Shown: positions 25,068-32,718 of the stretch, piece by piece
Position numbering within the stretch: position 1 is the stretch's first letter
Layout of the letters: each line of letters starts with the position of its first letter
DNA from: a virus
Reading direction: 5' to 3' (one strand)
Length of the DNA: 59,867 nucleotides
Virus record (IMG/VR): IMGVR_UViG_3300029267_004697
Location: 1-59,867 of that record
Position numbers and translations under genes: made by a program
Notes under the pieces: generated by a model
Seen by the model: only the letters and a program-made list of their open reading frames with translations
What the model was told of the DNA's origin: nothing
Databases searched by the model: none

Positions 25068-25850
25068 ATGGATAAAATAGCTAGAGAAAACATTTTAAAA
25101 AAAATAGCAAAAACACGATGGATAAGAGAGATTTCAAAGTTGTCTCCAAAAAATCAAAAACGATTAATTGTTAATCTAACTGGAAGATCGAGATTTTTGA
25201 AGGAGCTAGGCCGAGGAAGCGAAGGCTTTACTCAAGTGCAGGTAACTCCTAGACTTGGTTTTACTGTTAAAAAAAGATATTTTCCGCTTTCAAAATGGGT
25301 GGGTACTGTCCCAAAGAAAGAAGTCGCTTATAGAGATTTACCTATGGAATTAAAGCAGCATATAACGAAGCGTTATAAAACAAAATTTGGGGTAGTTCCA
25401 TCAGAACTTAATGAATATGTAAAGGGAAGGCCATTGAAAGTTGAACAAACATCTTTGCCAGTTATACGTTTAGGCGGGCAAGGATCATATACCCCAGCTA
25501 CGTATGGTGGTCCAGATGCAAAGTTGTATGAAAGATTAACTAAAAAATTTGAAAAAACGAATATAGGTGATCTTGGCCCTCAGAATATTCTGGTCGCAGG
25601 TAAAAAGCCAAAGGTTATTGATTTTGTAAATAAGTCTATTCCTGCTTCATACGAGCGTCTTGGAAGGGGTAGCATAAAAGGTCCAATAAGATCATTTCTA
25701 CTTAATGGCCCTGCACCCCTAGTTAATAATATTTTATCAAGATGGGAAGCAACTGGTAAATTCCCAAGAAAATTATTCTTAGAATCTATGAAGAAAAGTA
25801 AAGCATCTGGTGCTGAAGTTTTAGAAAAAACTCCAACAGGATTATTGTAG
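25068..25850 (+). CDS. Tagged protein-kinase-like protein
   Basis: A 260-residue protein starting MDKIARENILKKIAK, the second tag type. LGRGSEGF at residues 47-54 looks like a kinase Gly-rich loop, GFTVKKRY supplies a possible ATP-binding Lys, DLGPQNILV (Asp168, Asn173) fits the catalytic loop of APH/Bud32-like kinases and VIDF (Asp185) the metal-binding Asp. The usual His before the catalytic Asp is Gly here. It follows the J-domain gene by two bases. Substrate unknown; it may also be an inactive fold. Confidence 0.6.
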   Translation: MDKIARENILKKIAKTRWIREISKLSPKNQKRLIVNLTGRSRFLKELGRGSEGFTQVQVTPRLGFTVKKRYFPLSKWVGTVPKKEVAYRDLPMELKQHITKRYKTKFGVVPSELNEYVKGRPLKVEQTSLPVIRLGGQGSYTPATYGGPDAKLYERLTKKFEKTNIGDLGPQNILVAGKKPKVIDFVNKSIPASYERLGRGSIKGPIRSFLLNGPAPLVNNILSRWEATGKFPRKLFLESMKKSKASGAEVLEKTPTGLL

Positions 25851-25901
25851 TAGGCATAACTAAACCATGGTCCTTTTTGACTCATTACTAACTAAAAAAT
25901 A

Positions 25902-26666
25902 ATGTTAGAAATTACAGATGTTGATGTCTTCCCTGACTTTGGTCACGATTACAATATAATCAGCTGGGTGGTAGCTCCTACTACGCAGTCAATAGATAAT
26001 TTCCGTCTAGACATACAAAGAGCTTACTCACCTGAGGACACATTTGTCACTATAGGTCAAGGAACATCTGACACTATTACTTTTACTGATTCTGATGTTT
26101 ATCTAAACGACAGATTCAGAAAATACTATTATAGGCTGCATGTCACCGACTTAACAACCCTAGAAGAACTAGATACAGACCCGTCTTACTCAAGCTATGA
26201 GTGGAATGCTTATTCTGCAGAAATAGCTAGGAGAGAGAACCTTCTACTAGAAACTTACATTAACTGTCCAGTTAAGTTTCTAGTCAGAAAGACTGAGGGT
26301 GAGTACTGTGATTGCTTCGATCCACTGAAACGAAGAGTTAAGACTAGCAGCTGCAGTGGATGTTATGGAACCGGCTTCCGTGGAGGTTTTTATAACCCTA
26401 TTGATGGTTATATAGGATCCGTGCCTAAGACTGAAGCAATTAGAATAGTAGTTGGCTTAGAAATGACTTCCACCGATCCAGTATTTTGGACTAGTAACAG
26501 TTTGAAGCTATCACCAGATGACATTATAGTGGACACAAAGTCTAATGAAAGATTCAGGGTGGTTAGAATAGAAACTACTTCAATGGAGGGTTACCCTCTC
26601 AGGCAAACTCTAGTTTGTCACCAAATTAAGCTTAGCGACATAGAGTACAGAATTCCTACTACTTAA
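25902..26666 (+). CDS. Neck/tail-completion-like structural protein with Cys cluster
   Basis: A 254-residue protein. Residues 1-100 look like a fibronectin-III-type beta domain. The second part has CDCFDPLKRR and SCSGCYGTGFRGG, a zinc-binding pattern seen in head-tail connector proteins of large phages. It ends in overlap with a leftward gene. Placement among connector and tail genes supports a structural role. Confidence 0.6.
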   Translation: MLEITDVDVFPDFGHDYNIISWVVAPTTQSIDNFRLDIQRAYSPEDTFVTIGQGTSDTITFTDSDVYLNDRFRKYYYRLHVTDLTTLEELDTDPSYSSYEWNAYSAEIARRENLLLETYINCPVKFLVRKTEGEYCDCFDPLKRRVKTSSCSGCYGTGFRGGFYNPIDGYIGSVPKTEAIRIVVGLEMTSTDPVFWTSNSLKLSPDDIIVDTKSNERFRVVRIETTSMEGYPLRQTLVCHQIKLSDIEYRIPTT

Positions 26667-26901
26667 AAGTCTTTAGTATTTCGGATGCTTTATTATAGAG
26701 GTAATCTTCTTCAGCTTTCTTGGGCAGTTTAGCTCCGTTTTCCCTAGCTTTGTTATAAGCGATAGCACTAGCGATCTCTTGAGCATGACTAGTGCTTTTA
26801 GGGTTAGTGCTACCTATACTCCCTGAACGCTTATACTTTTCCATCATCTCTTTAATGTTCTTGCTAATTGTTTTCTTTGACTTACCTTCTTGCAGTGGCA
26901 C
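26659..26901 (-). CDS. Small basic protein with C-terminal tag
   Basis: An 80-residue protein whose middle (STSHAQEIASAIAYNKAREN) matches a widespread family of small basic phage proteins of unknown role. The C-terminus, EDYLYNKASEILKTFK, is a version of the DRIYK tag. AGGAGAAG precedes the ATG. It is the only leftward gene in this block. Confidence 0.7.
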   Translation of the reverse strand: MPLQEGKSKKTISKNIKEMMEKYKRSGSIGSTNPKSTSHAQEIASAIAYNKARENGAKLPKKAEEDYLYNKASEILKTFK

Positions 26902-26974
26902 TTATTCTTCTCCTTTAGTATCCTATTACTATGAGTAGTATAACATTAACTAGTGTTTCGATCAATGATTTTTC

Positions 26975-26983
26975 TGGTATAAG
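26975..26983 (+). promoter_or_regulatory. TGGTATAAG promoter for the KH/RNA-array operon
   Basis: TCTGGTATAAG, 46 bases before the first gene of the operon that runs to the terminator at 29348. Confidence 0.6.
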
Positions 26984-27028
26984 CAATTTGTCTTCTCAAG
27001 GATTTTTATAGTGAAAGGAGAAAGGTAG

Positions 27029-27361
27029 ATGTCAGATGATTTAAAGAGGTATGCCGGGGGTTGTATTATTCGCATGATAAAAGACGGAAAATCTCCAGAT
27101 GAGATTGATCCAGATGAGATTAACAAGATTCTCAAAGGTAAATTTTCTAAAACTATTGCCGATCATGAAATCGCAGAAATTGTAGCTGATATAGCATCTA
27201 GGTCTGAATCCAGTCATAAACCGAAACAAGTAAGTGGAGGAGGAAGTAAAGTAAGCCCAATTGAAAAGTTGGCTAAGTACCTTAAAGATAAAGGGTATGA
27301 TGCCGTTATTGTATATAGTAGCGGAAAGGCTAATTTTTGGGTTAAACCTAACAAGGACTAG
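27029..27361 (+). CDS. Hypothetical protein, first gene of the KH/RNA operon
   Basis: A 110-residue protein: helical first half, a Gly/Ser linker near residue 73, then a small compact part (LKDKGYDAVIVYSSGKANFW). Strong AAAGGAGAAAGG site. No family recognised. Confidence 0.75.
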   Translation: MSDDLKRYAGGCIIRMIKDGKSPDEIDPDEINKILKGKFSKTIADHEIAEIVADIASRSESSHKPKQVSGGGSKVSPIEKLAKYLKDKGYDAVIVYSSGKANFWVKPNKD

Positions 27362-27364
27362 ATA

Positions 27365-27760
27365 ATGTTTGATGACCCAAAGGCTGTCTTAGAAATAAGT
27401 AAAGACAGTGTCAATATCTACAAGGGCACTGAAGGTACCATCGTAGGAAATAGTTCCATTCTTTTTCTAGACAAGCGAGAAGCTAAAATTAAAGGTAAGC
27501 TAGTAAAGCTCTCGGAAAATGATTATCAATACCTAGTTAACAATCGACTAGACGATGAGGAACTAGAACTAACTAAGATAATCAAAAGGATAGAAACAGT
27601 GTGGAACAGAGTAGGAGACTTAATCAAAGTCCCTACGAGCGCAAGGCAGCTAGTTCCTGTGTTAGAAAGGCACGGTTTACTAGCTAATACTAAAACCTCA
27701 GGAAATGAGGCATTTGTAGGATATGAGAAAGTAGTGAAATTTCTTAGAATGAACGAGTGA
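27365..27760 (+). CDS. Hypothetical protein
   Basis: A 131-residue protein, beta-rich at first, then helical, with a possible winged-helix-like end (RQLVPVLERHGLL...GYEKVVKFLRM). It follows the previous gene by three bases. Function unknown. Confidence 0.7.
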   Translation: MFDDPKAVLEISKDSVNIYKGTEGTIVGNSSILFLDKREAKIKGKLVKLSENDYQYLVNNRLDDEELELTKIIKRIETVWNRVGDLIKVPTSARQLVPVLERHGLLANTKTSGNEAFVGYEKVVKFLRMNE

Positions 27761-27769
27761 GGTAAGCAT

Positions 27770-27979
27770 ATGATCAAATTGTACCTCGGTTTCTTAGAGG
27801 GTCAGGACGGTTATGGGTACCCGCACATAATTGTGTATGATCATAAAGCTGATGAGTCATACAACTATGTCGGGAAAACGTTACCATTTGCAGATGTATT
27901 CAGGGCGATGCTCGCTAGGGAAGAAGAAGACATGAGAGGATTCCTAGCAAGACTAATCGAGGAGGAAAGGAAAAGATGA
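27770..27979 (+). CDS. Small hypothetical protein
   Basis: A 69-residue protein starting MIKLYLGFLEGQDG with a helical, charged C-terminus. Its last codons overlap the KH gene by four bases, which suggests translational coupling. Confidence 0.7.
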   Translation: MIKLYLGFLEGQDGYGYPHIIVYDHKADESYNYVGKTLPFADVFRAMLAREEEDMRGFLARLIEEERKR

Positions 27980-28239
27980 AAGAATGGTTAACAAACACGG
28001 TTAAGCAGTTAGTAGGTGAAGAAAATGCTAAGCTAGTGGTAGTTGAAGAGTTAGAAGGGAAGGAAATGTCAGTTATATTTGTCAGGGGACCTAGGGAAGT
28101 CCTAGGAATCGTTATTGGCAAAGGAGGCAGAACAGCTGGAGCCATCAGAACTATTCTTAATATTGCCTCTAGGCAGAGCGGTAAAAGATATATGCTAAAT
28201 ATTAGCCATAACACGGATACTAACGTTAAGGAAGAGTAA
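27976..28239 (+). CDS. KhpA-like KH-domain RNA-binding protein
   Basis: An 87-residue single-KH protein. IVIGKGGRTAGAIRTIL holds the GxxG RNA-binding loop (GKGG, residues 48-51), and the end KRYMLNI forms the last strand; size and layout match bacterial KhpA. KhpA proteins bind many small RNAs and transcripts. The stop codon lies six bases before the first of six structured RNA elements, on the same operon, so a shared function is likely but unproven. Confidence 0.88.
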   Translation: MKEWLTNTVKQLVGEENAKLVVVEELEGKEMSVIFVRGPREVLGIVIGKGGRTAGAIRTILNIASRQSGKRYMLNISHNTDTNVKEE

Positions 28240-28244
28240 TCCAC

Positions 28245-28409
28245 CAAAGCTTGCAGAAAGCTAGTTTATCCCTAGCAGATCTAAGAAAGTAGAAGGTGTA
28301 ATGATGCTTCTTTTCTGGGACCTGCCCTGGCGGCTAACGGGCCAACCGGCTCCGCGCCGCCGCCAGGCGCTGAGCCCAGAAAACGCACATTAATCAGTTA
28401 GAAGCTTTG
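28245..28409 (+). ncRNA. RNA array, element 1
   Basis: Closed by CAAAGCTT and AAGCTTTG. Inside are GCA, a small hairpin (GCTAG...CTAGC), an A-rich AGA strand, then a large GC-rich arm (TTTTCTGGG with CCCAGAAAA, CTGGCGGC with GCCGCCAG) and TTAG before the closing strand. Confidence 0.75.
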
Positions 28410-28445
28410 CAACTTAGCGTTTAGTTGGTTATATTCTAATTATTT

Positions 28446-28651
28446 ATCAAAGCTTGCAATAAGCTTACGAATAGTAAGCAGAAATAAGAAAAACCAACAT
28501 ATAACTGATGAGCAAACCGTTCAAACCAGGTTAGACTTCACCTCGGGAACTCAGTCGGAGATGTCCTTAAGAACATCTCCAGACGGGAGTTCCTCGTGAA
28601 GAACCACCTGGTGAACGCCTTTGCCCACAGCTATTAGTAAGAAGCTTTGAT
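28446..28651 (+). ncRNA. RNA array, element 2
   Basis: Closed by ATCAAAGCTT and AAGCTTTGAT. Small hairpin GCTTAC...GTAAGC, then CAGAAATAAG, then a long arm with nested stems GCAAA/TTTGC, CTTCAC/GTGAAG and GGAGATGT/ACATCTCC. Confidence 0.8.
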
Positions 28652-28673
28652 TCACAATGTAATTTATAATTAC

Positions 28674-28824
28674 TATAAAAGCTTGCGTAATCCAGTTCAG
28701 AAATGGACAGAAGTAAATAAAACTCGAGTAAGAAGACCATAGTTATATACGCCAAAGGACAGTTTTACAACGTCCAACGGCGTATAAACTAATGTTCTTC
28801 TTAGTTCAGATAGAAGCTTTTATA
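28674..28824 (+). ncRNA. RNA array, element 3
   Basis: Closed by an 11-pair stem TATAAAAGCTT and AAGCTTTTATA. Small hairpin TCCA...TGGA, then CAGAAGTAAA, then TAAGAAGA/TCTTCTTA, TATACGCC/GGCGTATA and GGAC/GTCC stacked in one arm; CAGATAG precedes the closing strand. Confidence 0.82.
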
Positions 28825-28834
28825 GGGTAGATAA

Positions 28835-29053
28835 AATAAAGCTTGCAAAAAGCCAGAAATACTGGCAGAAAAGAAACAAATAGGCAAGAGGTGCCTAAAC
28901 ACTAGATGACCTGACGACGTCAGCTGGCGAGGCTCCCTACTCAGATTTTTAGTCCAGGGACAAATCCTCTGGACATAAAAACAGAGACTAGAGCCTACGC
29001 CCTGCTGACCCGCAGCTCATCTGAGCCACCTCAACCCAGATAGAAGCTTTATT
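28835..29053 (+). ncRNA. RNA array, element 4
   Basis: Closed by AATAAAGCTT and AAGCTTTATT. Small hairpin GCCAG...CTGGC, then AGAAAAGAAAC, a GGCA/TGCC hairpin, AGATGA/TCATCT and an inner GTCCAG/CTGGAC hairpin; CAGATAG precedes the closing strand. The longest element. Confidence 0.8.
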
Positions 29054-29067
29054 TCTAAAGACATCAC

Positions 29068-29198
29068 TTCATAGCTTGCATTTACTTAGATTACTAAGTG
29101 AAAAGAAAGTACTACACGATAGCAGGAAGGCAGGCAAGGAGAGACACTGTTCACCTCCCTTACCTGCCTTCCAGATATGCCTAGATAGAAGCTATGAA
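29068..29198 (+). ncRNA. RNA array, element 5
   Basis: Closed by TTCATAGCTT and AAGCTATGAA; the base changes relative to elements 1-4 keep every pair. Small hairpin ACTTAG...CTAAGT, then GAAAAGAAA, then GGAAGGCAGG/CCTGCCTTCC; TAGATAG precedes the closing strand. The shortest element. Confidence 0.82.
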
Positions 29199-29206
29199 TC
29201 ACTGTT

Positions 29207-29346
29207 TAAATGGTTTGCTTTTTCCTAGAAAACTAGGGGGTGTAAAACAAACAGCTACACTTGAAATGATGAAGCCCAACCCTTGCACCGACGCCGGTTA
29301 CAGGGTTGGGCTACAATTCCATTTCAAAACAGATAGAAACCATTTA
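29207..29346 (+). ncRNA. RNA array, element 6
   Basis: Closed by TAAATGGTTT and AAACCATTTA, again changed in sequence yet fully paired. Small hairpin CCTAG...CTAGG, then TTGAAATG/CATTTCAA and GCCCAACCC/GGGTTGGGC in one arm; CAGATAG precedes the closing strand. Confidence 0.82.
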
Positions 29347-29347
29347 G

Positions 29348-29375
29348 GAGGGTAGTACATATACCCTCTTTTTTT
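29348..29375 (+). terminator. Terminator of the KH/RNA-array operon
   Basis: GAGGGTA pairs with TACCCTC, followed by seven T, two bases after element 6. Confidence 0.9.
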
Positions 29376-29408
29376 GACAAATTTTACACTTTATTGTAAT
29401 CTTTTAAT

Positions 29409-29858
29409 ATGGATCCAGACAATATAGCTGCAGACTCTGTCAAGGACAGAATTCTGCACAAGGTGGCAGAACAACTTTTAGTAGAGCTAAAACATCAGCT
29501 ATACTTGACTAATCTCAATAATAAGGATAAAATATATGAATCCTTTTCCGTCGATGTCAATAGCCCCGCTGGGAAAATAAACGTTAGTAGCAGCTTCAAA
29601 CCTGTTAAGTACTTAAATTCTGGTACAAAGCCTCATACTCTGATGGCATTAATTGGCAGGACAGTACCAATAAAAACACCCGCTGGTGTGCTTTTTAGAA
29701 CAGTAACCTGGGAACAAATAATAACTGGAAAATGGTTCCACTCAGGGATAAAAGGAAAGCATTTTATAGATGTAGCCATAGAAAACACTAAGAAGGATGT
29801 TCCTAGAATTATAAAAGAAGAGATGAGGAGATTCAATGAAGAAACTTCCGCAAGATGA
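29409..29858 (+). CDS. Tail-completion-like protein (HK97 gp10 type) with tag-like start
   Basis: A 149-residue protein. YLNSGTKPHTL, then KWFHSGIKGKHFID and a helical end, follow the pattern of HK97-gp10-like tail completion proteins (GTKPH...HPG-K...F). The N-terminus has DSVKDRILHKVAEQLL, similar to the DRIYK tag. No clear binding site precedes the ATG; the operon terminator is 34 bases upstream. Confidence 0.65.
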   Translation: MDPDNIAADSVKDRILHKVAEQLLVELKHQLYLTNLNNKDKIYESFSVDVNSPAGKINVSSSFKPVKYLNSGTKPHTLMALIGRTVPIKTPAGVLFRTVTWEQIITGKWFHSGIKGKHFIDVAIENTKKDVPRIIKEEMRRFNEETSAR

Positions 29859-29934
29859 GATAACCATCGCTAAAAAACTAAAAAATCTAGTCAAGAAGAA
29901 ACTCAAAAGCTTGAAAGATCAAGAAAAAGATTAA
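29836..29934 (+). CDS. Very small basic protein
   Basis: A 32-residue Lys-rich frame starting MKKLPQDEITIAKKLKNL, behind GATGAGGAG. It overlaps the previous gene's end and stops directly before the helicase ATG, so it may mainly couple their translation. Confidence 0.45.
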   Translation: MKKLPQDEITIAKKLKNLVKKKLKSLKDQEKD

Positions 29935-31581
29935 ATGATAGAATTAAGTTACTGCTTTGATAAAGGCAGGTGGATCATAGCTATTTTTGGGTATGATCCT
30001 AAAACGGTGAAGTTTATCAAGGATAATTTCTATCCGGCTTTATTCAAAAAAGAATACAAATGTTGGTATATTCCCTTCAATATAGATAACTACAAGAAAT
30101 TATTTAAGAAATTTGGCAATAGCTTGCATATAGATGAACTTTTAATTGAGAAGGTTAGGCAAGAGAACTCAAAGATTAAGCTCCACGACAAAGAGCAGGT
30201 TGAAATAGATGTGCCTGGGTTTGACTTGTGGCCTTTCCAAACTGTAGGTGTTAAATTCCTACTAGACTCAGGCGGGAGGGCTATACTAGCTGCAGATATG
30301 GGTAGCGGAAAGAGTATCCAGACTTTAGCTTATATGTCTATAACTAAACCTTTTCGAACTCTGATAGTCTGCCCCTCGTCAGTGAAATTCAACTGGAAGC
30401 GGGAAATAAATAGGTGGCTGAAAGAACAACCGGTCATAGTCGAAGCTTCTTCACCAAAAACTGTGAAGGAAGCTAAAGCTGTGCTCAACCACGGCGGTAT
30501 AATCATAGTAAATTATGAGTCTGTCAAGAAACTAGACACAGGAAGAGTGGAACTTCTAGTTTTAGATGAACATCACTTAGTCAAAACTAGGACTGCCAGC
30601 AGAACTATAGAAGTTGGCAAAGTAGCAAAGAAAGCGGACCACATAATCTGTTTGTCGGGTACTCCTATGCCTAATCGCCCAAACGAGTTATTTGGAGTAT
30701 TAAAAATGATAGATGGGGCTAACTGGTTCAGCTTCGTCAATTATGCTACTAAGTATTGTGCTGGTCATTATCAATACTTTTATAGAAAGAAGGTATTCAG
30801 GTCTGATGGGGCATCTAATCTAGAGGAATTAAAAGAGAAGCTTAAGCCTTATATGATTCGCTTCGAGAAAAAGGATGTGCTTAAAGATCTTCCGGAGCTG
30901 AGGAGAGATAATCTAGAAGTGCAGCTTGATAACTATGATGACTACAAAGAGGAAGAAGAGGCTCTAGTTGCTGAAATAAAGAACAGCAAAGACTCTATTT
31001 CCAGCATGATCAATCAAGTGAAATCAGATGAAACCATACCTCTACTAGTTAAAATAGACAGATTACAAGAACTTACAGCTAATCTTAAGGTTAGCCCAGT
31101 GTGTAAATGGACTAAAGATTTCTTATCTATATCTGATAATAAACTAGTTATCTTTGCTAGGCATATAAGCGTAGTAAACTCTCTCAGAGATGAACTGTCT
31201 AAATTTACTCAGGTAGAGGCAATCACAGGAGAAACGCCTGTTCCTGAGAGAGAGAATCTAATTAACGACTTTATGGCTGATCCTGAGCTTAGGGTTCTAG
31301 TGTTATCTAGAGTAGGGACACTCGGGATCAACTTAACTAACGCTTCAACGGCTGTGTTTATGGAAAGAGATTGGTCTTTAGCTAACGAGGAGCAAGCCGA
31401 AGCCAGACTACATCGTCCGGGGCAAGAAAATCCTGTCATGATTTGGTATGCTTTTGCCCCTGGGACTATAGATGTCAATTTTGCAAACTTGCTCGAAGAA
31501 AAGAAGCATGTAATAAACAAAGTTATGAATAGAAACCAATTTTATAGTTTGCTGGTAACAAGCTTGATTGAAAGGAGTTAA
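29935..31581 (+). CDS. SNF2-type DNA helicase/translocase
   Basis: A 548-residue superfamily 2 ATPase. Residues 1-85 form a small N-terminal domain as in HARP-like SNF2 proteins. Motif I is DMGSGKS, motif II LDEHH (a DEAH-box variant), motif III SGTPMPN, and the C-terminal RecA domain has LSRVGTLGINLTNA and EARLHRPGQ. It would move along duplex DNA or remodel forks. Phage relatives act in replication, recombination or transcription. It sits just before the sigma factor gene. Confidence 0.93.
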   Translation: MIELSYCFDKGRWIIAIFGYDPKTVKFIKDNFYPALFKKEYKCWYIPFNIDNYKKLFKKFGNSLHIDELLIEKVRQENSKIKLHDKEQVEIDVPGFDLWPFQTVGVKFLLDSGGRAILAADMGSGKSIQTLAYMSITKPFRTLIVCPSSVKFNWKREINRWLKEQPVIVEASSPKTVKEAKAVLNHGGIIIVNYESVKKLDTGRVELLVLDEHHLVKTRTASRTIEVGKVAKKADHIICLSGTPMPNRPNELFGVLKMIDGANWFSFVNYATKYCAGHYQYFYRKKVFRSDGASNLEELKEKLKPYMIRFEKKDVLKDLPELRRDNLEVQLDNYDDYKEEEEALVAEIKNSKDSISSMINQVKSDETIPLLVKIDRLQELTANLKVSPVCKWTKDFLSISDNKLVIFARHISVVNSLRDELSKFTQVEAITGETPVPERENLINDFMADPELRVLVLSRVGTLGINLTNASTAVFMERDWSLANEEQAEARLHRPGQENPVMIWYAFAPGTIDVNFANLLEEKKHVINKVMNRNQFYSLLVTSLIERS

Positions 31582-31586
31582 ACAAC

Positions 31587-32696
31587 TTGTTAAGCTTCGA
31601 TGAAACTTCGTTAGAGAGTTACTTCAAAGAATTGCACGACTTACCTTTATTATCACCAGAAGAAGAAAAAGAGGTATCATCTAGTTTAGATGAACTCAAA
31701 ACCGATGCTTTGTTTCTACTATCTCAAGATGATTTGCTCAGAAGGATGTTGTTTATGCCTAGAGAGCTAGGTGGGGTCTTTTCTGGGCATGATACAATTG
31801 AAGATATATTTGAGATCTCTCAGGCTGAAGAGTCCAGGGAGTATAAGGTGACTAAAGTTAGAAGGTCACTTTATCGCTTGCTTAAGATAGAGCCTGGAAA
31901 TGGTGTAAGGGCTTTATCTAAGCTTCCGTTTAGGTGGGAAGTTGTAGAAAGTCTGCTCCAGAAATACTGCAGTTACGGGCCAAGGCCCCAGTTAGCTCAG
32001 CTTCTGTACAACAAGATACTGGAAACTAGGGATAAATTTATAACCTCTAACCTAAGACTAGTCATTGAAATGATCAAGAGGCTAGGGATTAATCCTAATG
32101 GAGCAATCCCTTGGGAAGACTTGATTCAAGAGGGGAATATCGGTTTGATGAAAGCCGTCTCTAAGTATGATCCTAGTCGAGGATTTAGGTTCTCTACATA
32201 TGCTTGCTGGTGGATAACACAATCTGTTATAAGGGCTATAGCTGACAAAGGACGGTTAATTAGGCTTCCAGTTCACACTCAAAGCAAGGAGCTACGAGAT
32301 AGTAATAAGATGCCTGTTCAGATACTAATGCCACTAGACCGACCGGTTTACAGTGATGAGGATGGAGAAATGTGTCTAGCTGATGTACTGCCTCAAAAGT
32401 CAAACCAGGATGATATCACTTGCCTAGCAGAAATAAATGAGACATTGCTCAACTGCTTAACTAGATTTTCTCCTAGAGAGGAGAAAATAATCAGGATGTA
32501 CTATGGTTTAGATGGTAAGCTATATACACTAGAGCAGATCGGAGTTATCTTTGGTGTAACCAGAGAAAGGATAAGGCAAATAAGGGATAGACTACTTCAA
32601 TTGATGAGGTCCAACGAAGATCTAGATAATCTTAAGACAGATATAAGTGATGATCTGGATCCATTGGAATCAATGTTTACTTACATTCCAGAATAA
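31587..32696 (+). CDS. Sigma-70 family RNA polymerase sigma factor
   Basis: The 369-residue protein starts at TTG behind AAAGGAG. Region 1.2 is SLESYFKELHDLPLLSPEEE; region 2 has DLIQEGNIGLMKAVSKYDPS and FSTYACWWITQSVIRAI; region 4 ends TLEQIGVIFGVTRERIRQIR. This is a group 1/2-like primary-type sigma and not an ECF sigma. Region 1.1 is missing and about 100 residues lie between 1.2 and 2. It could direct host RNA polymerase to the TGGTATAAG elements of this phage; that link is inference. Confidence 0.93.
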   Translation: MLSFDETSLESYFKELHDLPLLSPEEEKEVSSSLDELKTDALFLLSQDDLLRRMLFMPRELGGVFSGHDTIEDIFEISQAEESREYKVTKVRRSLYRLLKIEPGNGVRALSKLPFRWEVVESLLQKYCSYGPRPQLAQLLYNKILETRDKFITSNLRLVIEMIKRLGINPNGAIPWEDLIQEGNIGLMKAVSKYDPSRGFRFSTYACWWITQSVIRAIADKGRLIRLPVHTQSKELRDSNKMPVQILMPLDRPVYSDEDGEMCLADVLPQKSNQDDITCLAEINETLLNCLTRFSPREEKIIRMYYGLDGKLYTLEQIGVIFGVTRERIRQIRDRLLQLMRSNEDLDNLKTDISDDLDPLESMFTYIPE

Positions 32697-32718
32697 ATCA
32701 AAAAGGAAGGGAGGGGAA

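Noticed and set aside
28511-28517. Hammerhead ribozyme core (CTGATGA) in RNA element 2
   Set aside because: No matching GAAA strand and no three-stem arrangement around it; not present in the other five elements.
28245-29346. CRISPR array or integron attC array
   Set aside because: Units are 131-219 bases with conserved structure but not identical repeats; there are no cas genes, integrase or attC core sites.
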